Assembly (NCBI GenBank): GCA_016840945.1
Contig: JAEORJ010000189.1
Coordinates: 1 to 10,709 of the forward strand
DNA length: 10,709 bases
Reading direction: 5' to 3'
Origin: Candidatus Gerdarchaeota archaeon
Lineage (GTDB): Archaea > Asgardarchaeota > Heimdallarchaeia > JABLTI01
Part shown: positions 1 to 5,416 of the stretch, piece after piece
Layout: each line of letters opens with the position of its first letter
How positions within the stretch are numbered: the stretch's first letter is position 1
Notes under the pieces: model-generated
The model's database searches: none
The model's input: the letters and a program-made list of their open reading frames with translations, nothing else
Told to the model about the DNA's origin: nothing
Made by a program: the position numbers and the translations under genes

Positions 1-546
1 AAACTCAATGAAGTAGATCACATAATATTAGGATTGTTAAATCACGAACCAATGTCTGGATATGATATTAAAGGGAGAATCGAGTATATGATAAGTTATT
101 TCTACCCCGAAATTGGATTCAATAAAATCTATCCTTCTCTTAAGAAATTAGAGACTGCTAAAATGATTTCCTTGAGGATCGATGATACGGACTATCCTCC
201 AAAGAAGATTTATTCTGTCACGAAATTAGGAAAAGAGCAATTGATCTCATGGTTATCAGAACCTTTACATGAAACTCATCATGGTTTTACATTATTCCAA
301 GAATTTCTAGTCAAATTACACTTTAGCAGTGAAGTCCCTCGAGAGATAGTTTTACGGAACATTGAGTTTTTAGAAGGGTGGTTTGCAAATACAATAGGTA
401 TCTTCAATCAATATGAAAATCAATTAAACAAGATTTTGGATTCAGAAGATCATAAATTCTATTTGTTAAACTTACTTTTTGGCAAAACTGTCTATGAATC
501 GTTAGATAAATGGATTAATCAAGCAAAAAAAACGCTTATGAAATAA
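1..546 (+). CDS. PadR-family transcriptional regulator (5' end outside window)
   Basis: DNA-binding repressor-type protein with a PadR winged helix and a C-terminal helical dimerisation domain. The frame is open to the first base. The residues before the first possible start codon (TTG at 34), reading K-L-N-E-V-D-H-I-I-L-G, continue the usual PadR opening 'ILGLL..EPMSGYDIK', so the true start lies left of the window and TTG 34 is unlikely to be it. The winged helix spans about the first 85 visible residues: the 'SGYDIK' helix, then 'IYPSLKKLE', which matches the PadR recognition-helix consensus 'lYp.L.rLe', then the wing 'KKIYSVTKLGKEQL'. The remaining ~95 residues fit the PadR C-terminal (Vir_AR type) helical bundle: 'FLVKLHFSS', 'IEFLEGWFANTIGIFNQYE'. 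At ~181 visible residues only a few should be missing. The ligand and targets are unknown. The propeller gene starts 54 bp downstream on the same strand with its own TATA-like box, so an operon is possible but not required. Confidence 0.88.
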   Translation, partial: KLNEVDHIILGLLNHEPMSGYDIKGRIEYMISYFYPEIGFNKIYPSLKKLETAKMISLRIDDTDYPPKKIYSVTKLGKEQLISWLSEPLHETHHGFTLFQEFLVKLHFSSEVPREIVLRNIEFLEGWFANTIGIFNQYENQLNKILDSEDHKFYLLNLLFGKTVYESLDKWINQAKKTLMK

Positions 547-564
547 TGTTAATTTAATTTGTGC

Positions 565-579
565 AATTAATTAATAAAT
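565..579 (+). promoter_or_regulatory. TATA-like promoter element for the propeller gene
   Basis: The A/T run AATTAATTAATAAAT is centred about 28 nt upstream of the ATG at 601. This spacing would place transcription start at or within a few bases of the start codon. No Shine-Dalgarno sequence precedes that ATG, which fits a leaderless or near-leaderless mRNA. In DNA this AT-rich the match alone is weak evidence. Confidence 0.35.
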
Positions 580-600
580 GAAATACAAGAAATATCCTTT

Positions 601-1986
601 ATGAAGAAGTCCAAAATTAGTAAAAAGATAACAACAAGCTCTTTTATTTTTTTGATTATTAGTTTAATTTACACCTCAAATCTAGTTAATGATCAGAAAA
701 TTGTTTTGATATCTGGTTGTGAAACTTATGAAGAGACTACGCTAGATGTTTTATGGAATAAAACCTACGGGGGCGGGTATACTCATTCTGGTCGCTCAAT
801 TATCAAAAGTACATCAGGTGGATATGTTATTTCTGGTTGGACTAATGGTTCTGGTATGGGAGATTTAGATGTATTGTTAATAGGGACTACTTCAGATGGT
901 AGTGAACTATGGAATAAAACTATTGGTGATGTAGAGGAAGATAAAGGATATCAAATTATAAATTGTCAGTCCGGGGGATTTGCAGTAGTATCAACATATA
1001 CTAACACAAGTGTCGCTATAACGAATTCTGATTGTATGGTTACTCGATTAACTAATGATGGGACAATAATTTGGAATAAATACTATAGTGGACCTGAACA
1101 AATAGGAAACTCATATGTTGGCGATATGGGAAGATCAATAATCCAATGCACAAATGGCGATTTTGTTGTTGCTGGAGTAACCATGACAGCAATTGGCAAT
1201 TGTGACCTTTGGTTTTTTAGAATAACCCCAAGTGGAATTAGACTCTGGGATAAAACTTTTCACCATTGGGATATTGATAGATGTTTTGAACCTCACTCAA
1301 TTGTTCAATGCCAAAGTGGAGGTTTTGCTATTGTAGGATACACCTATAATACTTCACAATCAAATGATGTTTGGTTAATACGAACTGATGATAATGGCAA
1401 TCATCTTTGGAATCAAACTTTTGGTGATGCTGCTGGGTATCAAAGACCAGAAGCTTTAGTTGAATGTTATGATAATGGTTTTGCAATTGTAGCAAATACC
1501 CACAGTTTTGGTGCTGGAGGAGCGGATGCTTGGATTATACGTACAAACCAATTTGGTAACCAGTTGTGGAATAATACCTATGGTGGCACACTTGAGGATG
1601 GATGTTCATACATAATGGAAATGGCTGATAACGGATTTACTCTAGCTGGTTCAACACATAGCTTTGATATTGGTAATGGTGATGCATGGTTAATTAAAAC
1701 TGATGAAAATGGTACCATCGCTTGGAATTTTACAATAGGGACTGAGTTTGGTAATAGTGCTCAAGCATTTGTTTATGAGGGGAATGGCATATACACTATA
1801 CTAGGATCAACATTTAGCGTAGGTGAATCTTTTAGCAAAATCTGGTTATTTAAAATTCAAGTTAATACTACGATTATAACAATTACCCCTAGTATTACCA
1901 CAAATAACACTGAAATGGCTATTGTACCTATTTTATTACCCTTAATTGTTGTTTGTTATATTAAAATAGCAAAAAAGAAAAAATGA
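601..1986 (+). CDS. Exported, C-terminally anchored seven-bladed beta-propeller-like repeat protein
   Basis: Predicted cell-surface protein of unknown ligand. Residues 1-12 are basic and 13-29 hydrophobic (signal peptide or N-terminal anchor). A lipobox-like I-S-G-C lies at 37-40, an alternative lipid attachment point, though far from the hydrophobic stretch. Seven units of ~52-58 residues follow. Each opens with a W-N-K-T-[YI]-G type motif (W52, W104, W158, W216, W270, W323, W375), has a central 'S-I-I-x-C-x-x-G-G-F' strand and closes with 'D-x-W-L-I-[KR]-T-x-x-x-G'. The last unit closes at I414-W415-L416-F417. A Cys recurs at one repeat position in units 2-5 (C122, C183, C237, C289). About eleven N-X-S/T sequons are present, many on the repeat-opening W-N-x-T. 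Residues ~438-455 form a membrane helix followed by K-rich I-A-K-K-K-K, so the propeller should face outside. The repeats resemble those of large surface proteins common in archaea. The specific function is unknown. Confidence 0.8.
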   Translation: MKKSKISKKITTSSFIFLIISLIYTSNLVNDQKIVLISGCETYEETTLDVLWNKTYGGGYTHSGRSIIKSTSGGYVISGWTNGSGMGDLDVLLIGTTSDGSELWNKTIGDVEEDKGYQIINCQSGGFAVVSTYTNTSVAITNSDCMVTRLTNDGTIIWNKYYSGPEQIGNSYVGDMGRSIIQCTNGDFVVAGVTMTAIGNCDLWFFRITPSGIRLWDKTFHHWDIDRCFEPHSIVQCQSGGFAIVGYTYNTSQSNDVWLIRTDDNGNHLWNQTFGDAAGYQRPEALVECYDNGFAIVANTHSFGAGGADAWIIRTNQFGNQLWNNTYGGTLEDGCSYIMEMADNGFTLAGSTHSFDIGNGDAWLIKTDENGTIAWNFTIGTEFGNSAQAFVYEGNGIYTILGSTFSVGESFSKIWLFKIQVNTTIITITPSITTNNTEMAIVPILLPLIVVCYIKIAKKKK

Positions 1987-1990
1987 AAAA
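1971..1990 (-). terminator. T-rich terminator of the GTPase cassette inside the end of the propeller gene
   Basis: Read on the minus strand this stretch is almost pure T (runs of 5, 6 and 6 T with two C and one A), beginning 26 nt past the 7TM stop codon. Archaeal RNA polymerase terminates at such T-tracts without a hairpin. On the plus strand the same bases encode the K-rich cytoplasmic tail and stop codon of the propeller protein. Confidence 0.5.
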
Positions 1991-2015
1991 TAGAATAGAA
2001 ATATCATAAGTAAAA

Positions 2016-2903
2016 TTACTGCTCAGATATTTCTACAGCTACATTACTCATATTAGTAGATGATGAAGCAATTGGTTCAATTTTAGCTGTAAATTCCTTG
2101 CTCATCTGTTTAACTATCCAAGCTTTACCTCGAATTCGTTTTTTAAGCCAATCAGGCATTATCCAGCCAAAATAACCTAAAATAATGCTAATCATTGCTG
2201 TAAGACCTCTAGCTGAATGAACGAAACCAACTATAATGGCATTTTCAGCAACACCTGGTATTAAGTAAAAACTGGAAATCAATGTTGATAAAACCATTAT
2301 CATGACTGAATAAAGGATAAAAGTAAAACCTCGTTTTGTTATGGGATTTTCTAAATCACGCCTAATTTTAAGTAATCGTAAAACAATGCGTATATGAATC
2401 ATGATGAAAATTGGTATATACATAATTAGACCAACAGCAGTTTTAGGTAAATATTGTATAACATTGGGACCAACAAGAATAACTGTATCATAAAAGTTAG
2501 GATTTGCTACTTCATTAATTATTTCAGAAAACATTAAGGCACTTACTAATGATACAATAGCAGTGGAGAAAATAGTCGTAACTGCTTTTAAGAAATCCTT
2601 ATCTTGTAAGATATGTCTATTTGAGAAATAATAGAAGAATACATAGGCTAAACCATAACAGAAAACAAAGGATATCTCAAGATGACCAGTATAATCATTA
2701 TCACCAATTACTACATATAAAGTCTGACCAATAGCAGTAAAAGTTTCAGCTATTGCAACAAAGAGAAAGCTAATCCATAGAATAATGGTACCCAAAGTTT
2801 TTTTCTTAATAAATTGCCTAAATAATAGAAAAACAAAGATGTTGGAGAAAATGGTTGCTCCTATAGAGATACTAAGAAAATAAACCTGATAAGCAGTAAC
2901 CAA
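2016..2903 (-). CDS. Seven-helix membrane protein, third gene of the GTPase cassette
   Basis: Integral membrane protein, 295 residues, no enzymatic domain visible. Hydrophobic segments lie at about 7-30, 37-65, 74-94, 105-127, 152-177, 191-215 and 222-249. By the positive-inside rule the basic loops (F-I-K-K-K after helix 1, R/K/H around 95-106, R-L-L-K-I-R-R at 176-182) and the tail (W-L-K-K-R-I-R-G-K from 252) are cytoplasmic, giving N-out/C-in. The G-W-I-M-P-D-W-L-K-K exit from helix 7 resembles the junction after 7TM sensor regions of some archaeal histidine kinases, but no kinase follows: only a ~45-residue polar tail. Start: TTG at 2903, chosen because AAGGAGG (2914-2920), inside the last codons of the GTPase gene, lies 10 nt upstream. 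The GTPase stop is only 5 bp upstream, so translation is probably coupled. I infer a receptor or membrane scaffold for the GTPase. An unrelated transporter or enzyme of unknown family is also possible. Confidence 0.78.
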   Translation of the reverse strand: MVTAYQVYFLSISIGATIFSNIFVFLLFRQFIKKKTLGTIILWISFLFVAIAETFTAIGQTLYVVIGDNDYTGHLEISFVFCYGLAYVFFYYFSNRHILQDKDFLKAVTTIFSTAIVSLVSALMFSEIINEVANPNFYDTVILVGPNVIQYLPKTAVGLIMYIPIFIMIHIRIVLRLLKIRRDLENPITKRGFTFILYSVMIMVLSTLISSFYLIPGVAENAIIVGFVHSARGLTAMISIILGYFGWIMPDWLKKRIRGKAWIVKQMSKEFTAKIEPIASSSTNMSNVAVEISEQ

Positions 2904-2908
2904 CGATA

Positions 2909-3445
2909 CTAAACCTCCTTTAAAACACTAATAAACCACGAAAAGGAATCAAATATACCAGCACCAGTTTTTGCAGAAGTCTCATAGCAAGCCCAAGTGA
3001 ATGAAATGTTAGTATTCAAGAGATTGAATTCGTCAATAAATTCAGCACGCGTAATTCTATCGGGTAAATCAACTTTATTTAATAATATTAAAACAGGAAC
3101 TCTATCATCAATTTGATTGTTAATAATATTGTAAAAAATTTCTTTAGATTCGGAAAGTCTAAAATGATCAGTACTATCAATAACAAATACAAGAGCATCT
3201 GATTTCTCATTAATTTGGTTCCATAAGCCACGGAAATCTTCCTGGCCACCGAGATCAAATACATTAATAGATAATGATGGAAAATCAATCGTTTCTTTAT
3301 TAACGCCTAATGTTGGAATTGTTTCTTTGAATTCTCCACGTACAAGATAATTTAGGATTGTAGTTTTGCCTGCTTTATCTAATCCGCAAATAGTCATATT
3401 TACTTGTTTTGTTCTAAATTTGAAAAGTCGTTGTAAAAGAGACAT
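2909..3445 (-). CDS. Arf/Sar-family-like small GTPase
   Basis: Ras-superfamily GTP switch, 178 residues, about Arf length. All G-boxes are visible: G1 G-L-D-K-A-G-K-T (21-28), G2 P-T-L-G with T45, G3 D-L-G-G-Q-E (64-69, catalytic-type Q68), G4 N-K-V-D (123-126), G5 T-S-A-K-T-G (156-161). The stretch D-x-G-G-Q-x-x-x-R-x-L-W (64-75) and the following 'ALVFVIDSTD' are strongly Arf-like, and distinct from Ras/Rab (DTAGQE). An N-terminal segment with hydrophobic and basic residues (L-L-Q-R-L-F-K-F-R) precedes the G-domain, as in eukaryotic Arf. Residue 2 is Ser, so N-myristoylation is not possible, and there is no C-terminal Cys box for prenylation. Start ATG at 3445 follows AAAGGTG (3454-3460) at 8-nt spacing. 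It sits 32 bp after the longin-like gene and 5 bp before the 7TM gene. The nucleotide-exchange and GTPase-activating partners are not identifiable here. Confidence 0.93.
   Translation of the reverse strand: MSLLQRLFKFRTKQVNMTICGLDKAGKTTILNYLVRGEFKETIPTLGVNKETIDFPSLSINVFDLGGQEDFRGLWNQINEKSDALVFVIDSTDHFRLSESKEIFYNIINNQIDDRVPVLILLNKVDLPDRITRAEFIDEFNLLNTNISFTWACYETSAKTGAGIFDSFSWFISVLKEV
2914..2920 (-). promoter_or_regulatory. Shine-Dalgarno site of the 7TM gene, embedded in GTPase codons
   Basis: AAGGAGG on the minus strand is a near-consensus ribosome-binding site. Its bases are also Lys-Glu and the first base of Val in the final K-E-V of the GTPase. It lies 10 nt before TTG 2903, fixes that unusual start codon, and indicates translational coupling of the two genes. 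Confidence 0.75.
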
Positions 3446-3453
3446 TATAATTT

Positions 3454-3460
3454 CACCTTT
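3454..3460 (-). promoter_or_regulatory. Shine-Dalgarno site of the GTPase gene
   Basis: AAAGGTG on the minus strand lies 8 nt before ATG 3445, in the 32-bp gap after the longin-like gene. It supports reading of the GTPase from a polycistronic message. Confidence 0.6.
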
Positions 3461-3477
3461 TTAAATTGTTTTAGTTT

Positions 3478-3990
3478 TTACCACATATCATCAGCTAATG
3501 ATTTTGCAACCTTAATACCATTTGATTCTTTGGTATCATCTTCATTTTCGATATCAATTTGCACGGTAACAACTGAACTGATTTTTATCTTCATATTTTT
3601 GCTACCAAAAGCATTGTATATTGTAGGTAAGATATTGATAAGAAGATCAATTGAAACAGCTTTGTTGTTTTTTAATTCACCAATTAAAGTTGAAAAGATT
3701 TTTCTCACATTGTTTATGTTGTAAGAAGCATTATCAAAAACAGCAACAATTGAAGCAATGTTATCACGATCAGTCTCTGATGGAATTTTAAATACAAATC
3801 CGGAAAATGCATTATCATTAGAAACAATATTTGAAGTAAAATCTCCTTCTTTTGCGCCTAATGGCATGCTTTTCAATAATATCTCATTTGAAATATCATT
3901 AGGTAAAACCTCTGGGTGCGTTTTTACCATTTCAAGACCCTTTTTACCCATTTGAACTAAACACAAACATACTGGCTTCAATTTAATCAC
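3478..3990 (-). CDS. Probable longin-like protein, first gene of the GTPase cassette
   Basis: No enzymatic motif is visible. The 170-residue sequence reads as an alternating beta/alpha domain: strand 5-13 (P-V-C-L-C-L-V-Q), strand 18-24, helix 32-43, strands around 51-56 and 63-69 (S-G-F-V-F-K-I-P), strand 77-85 (N-I-A-S-I-V-A-V-F), helix 94-108 (V-R-K-I-F-S-T-L-I-G-E-L-K) and helix 113-127. The order beta-beta-alpha-beta-beta-beta-alpha-alpha is that of longin domains, and differs from Roadblock/LC7, which begins with a helix. Longin and Roadblock proteins are regular partners of small GTPases: SRX with the Arf-family SR-beta, Mon1-Ccz1, adaptor small chains. Residues 150-170 form an acidic, probably disordered tail. 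Start: GTG 3990, since an in-frame TAA lies 6 nt upstream. No Shine-Dalgarno precedes it. The TATA-like box at 4041-4050 suggests a ~30-nt leader. The fold call is inference. A Roadblock-type or novel fold remains possible. Confidence 0.55.
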   Translation of the reverse strand: MIKLKPVCLCLVQMGKKGLEMVKTHPEVLPNDISNEILLKSMPLGAKEGDFTSNIVSNDNAFSGFVFKIPSETDRDNIASIVAVFDNASYNINNVRKIFSTLIGELKNNKAVSIDLLINILPTIYNAFGSKNMKIKISSVVTVQIDIENEDDTKESNGIKVAKSLADDMW

Positions 3991-4040
3991 GTTTTAATTA
4001 TTTTACTAACTTTAATGCCTTTCATTTTGTATCTTCGACA

Positions 4041-4050
4041 AATTTAAAGC
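4041..4050 (-). promoter_or_regulatory. TATA-like element for the GTPase cassette
   Basis: GCTTTAAATT on the minus strand lies about 55 nt before GTG 3990. With the usual ~25-nt TATA-to-start distance this gives a leader of roughly 30 nt. No other promoter-like element lies inside the cassette, which fits one transcript for all three genes. Confidence 0.4.
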
Positions 4051-4117
4051 TTACACTTGAGGTAAAAACAAAAATTACCCGAAAACAGATAAGATGAGTT
4101 TGGTTTTTCAACGCTTT

Positions 4118-4135
4118 TTGCATTTTTTTATGCAA
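4118..4135. repeat. Inverted repeat TTGCAT-T6-ATGCAA between divergent promoters
   Basis: Perfect 6-bp arms (4118-4123 and 4130-4135) flank six T. It lies about midway between the two TATA-like boxes (4041-4050 and 4197-4210), where a dimeric regulator could act on either direction. Arms this short also occur by chance in AT-rich DNA. Confidence 0.35.
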
Positions 4136-4196
4136 TAAACTAAATGATAGAATTTACCTTAATAGTAAGATAAATAATACCGATAAAAAAACTCTA

Positions 4197-4210
4197 TTTA
4201 TAATATAAAT
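4197..4210 (+). promoter_or_regulatory. TATA-like element for the DegV gene (leaderless)
   Basis: TTTATAATATAAAT is the clearest TATA-like box in the window. Its position 15-28 nt before TTG 4225 would put the transcript start at or next to that codon, so the message should be leaderless or nearly so. No Shine-Dalgarno sequence is present. Confidence 0.5.
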
Positions 4211-4224
4211 GGATTGATAACAAA

Positions 4225-5325
4225 TTGGCTGATAATATAAAACACTACACACTTTTATGTCCTTACTGCAAGAAATCCCTGTCTTTTGATTTACATGCCA
4301 AAGAGTTGGAAGAGAAATTCAGTGGTAATCTTGCTAGTATAATACTTCCATCACATGGTGAACCACCTCATACAGTTGTTGCTTATATCGATAGAGAAGG
4401 ACTTATTAGAAGTGTTCATTCCAGTTTTGAATTAATAGTTCCAAAGATTACTTTACAAAACCATTACATCACTGATGCAACAAGCGAGATTACTCCTGAA
4501 GAAGGTGAAAATCTTGGTATAACTATCCTACCATTTACAATATCAATAGATTATAGTCCTTATCGCAAATATAATGAAGAGATTTTCTTTCCAGAAGTAT
4601 ATGAAGCACTATTAGCCGATAAACGAGTTAAAAGTGAACCTGTAACAGTTGATGCATATTTAGAAGCATTCACAAAAGCTCCTGAGAACAAACCAACTAT
4701 TCTCTTAACAATTAGTAAGCGATATAGTGAAGGATATAATAATGCTATAAGAGCTAAAGAACTCCTTGCTAAAGCAAATCCAAACAAAGCTAGAAAACTC
4801 CATATCATAGATACTAAGACAACAGGGCCAATGATGAAATTAATGATGAATAAAATACTTCAAATGGATGAGAAAGGTGAGACTTTAGAATCCATTTTAG
4901 AATATCTTGAATGGATGCAAGAAAAACATATTACTTATATTTTTGTTGATTCTCTTGATGCACTTAGAAAAAGTGAGCGTGTTGGTCGAGTAACAACCTT
5001 CTTTGGTAATTTATTTGGTTTACGACCGGTTATTATCGAGAATGAGAACAATAACGGTGACCTCAAAGCTTTCAAAACTGTTAGAAGCAAAGCAGACTCT
5101 ATTAAGGAGATTACTAAAGCCATCAAAGCTCAATTTGGTAAAATGGAATTAATTGGTGTCGTATTTTATGGTATACATATAGATGATGCAATACAGCTTC
5201 GAGATAGTCTAAAGTTAGAAGATGAAACTAAAGAAAATGACTTTACGTTAGATTTCATCGGAACAGGTGTCGCTATTCACTTAAGTTATGATCTCTTAGG
5301 AATCTCTCTTTATCCAAAATTATAA
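4225..5325 (+). CDS. DegV-family fatty-acid-binding protein with N-terminal zinc-ribbon domain
   Basis: DegV/FakB-type proteins bind a single fatty acid between two alpha/beta lobes. In bacteria they present it to a kinase (FakA). No FakA is seen here, and archaeal roles are open. Residues 1-78 form an extra domain: C-P-Y-C at 12-15, then H-G-E-P-P-H (44-49) and a strand-rich 'TVVAYIDREGLIRSV', probably metal-binding through two Cys and possibly the two His. The DegV domain begins at 'YITDATSEIT' (81-90, consensus vTDStadl), followed by L-G-I-T-I-L-P-F; K-S-E-P-V-T (136-141) replaces the usual T-S-Q-P-S; 'LLTISKRYSEGYNNA' matches the I-S-S-x-L-S-G-T-Y element in degenerate form; D-T-K (196-198) and 'VDSLDALRKSERVGR' (241-255) match the D-T and v-d-t-L-x-y-L-x-k-g-G-R-i elements. 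Start TTG 4225 is the first usual start after an in-frame TAA at 4201 and sits just past a strong TATA box. The next gene follows after 91 bp on the same strand. Confidence 0.85.
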   Translation: MADNIKHYTLLCPYCKKSLSFDLHAKELEEKFSGNLASIILPSHGEPPHTVVAYIDREGLIRSVHSSFELIVPKITLQNHYITDATSEITPEEGENLGITILPFTISIDYSPYRKYNEEIFFPEVYEALLADKRVKSEPVTVDAYLEAFTKAPENKPTILLTISKRYSEGYNNAIRAKELLAKANPNKARKLHIIDTKTTGPMMKLMMNKILQMDEKGETLESILEYLEWMQEKHITYIFVDSLDALRKSERVGRVTTFFGNLFGLRPVIIENENNNGDLKAFKTVRSKADSIKEITKAIKAQFGKMELIGVVFYGIHIDDAIQLRDSLKLEDETKENDFTLDFIGTGVAIHLSYDLLGISLYPKL

Positions 5326-5416
5326 GCCTTCTATCAAATTATTCTTTAATTAGAGATTTCTTCATAATAGGCATTAGTTATACCTGTTAACAAAATAAAT
5401 AGGAAATTAAATCATC

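Larger units (their letters stand above)
3991..4224. other. Divergent promoter region between the GTPase cassette and the DegV unit
   Basis: No supportable gene in these 234 bp. It holds a minus-strand TATA-like box (4041-4050), a short inverted repeat G-G-T-A-A / T-T-A-C-C (4061-4065 and 4075-4079), a 6-bp inverted repeat around six T (4118-4135) and a strong plus-strand TATA-like box (4197-4210). Only very short open frames are present. Confidence 0.6.

Noticed and set aside
2016..2903. True GPCR or microbial rhodopsin homology for the 7TM protein
   Set aside because: No DRY, NPxxY or retinal-lysine motif is visible. Helix count and topology alone do not establish homology.
3088..3288. Minus-strand 66-codon frame inside the GTPase gene
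   Set aside because: Same strand, shifted frame within an intact GTPase with all G-boxes. Not a frameshift remnant.
3530..3955. Two plus-strand open frames of about 65 codons opposite the longin-like gene
   Set aside because: They lie wholly inside that gene, in frames without recognisable motifs. The minus-strand reading has regular strand/helix patterning and fits the operon.
4560..5126. Minus-strand open frames of 82 and 63 codons opposite the DegV gene
   Set aside because: Antisense shadows rich in L/S/A, with no supporting start signals or domains.
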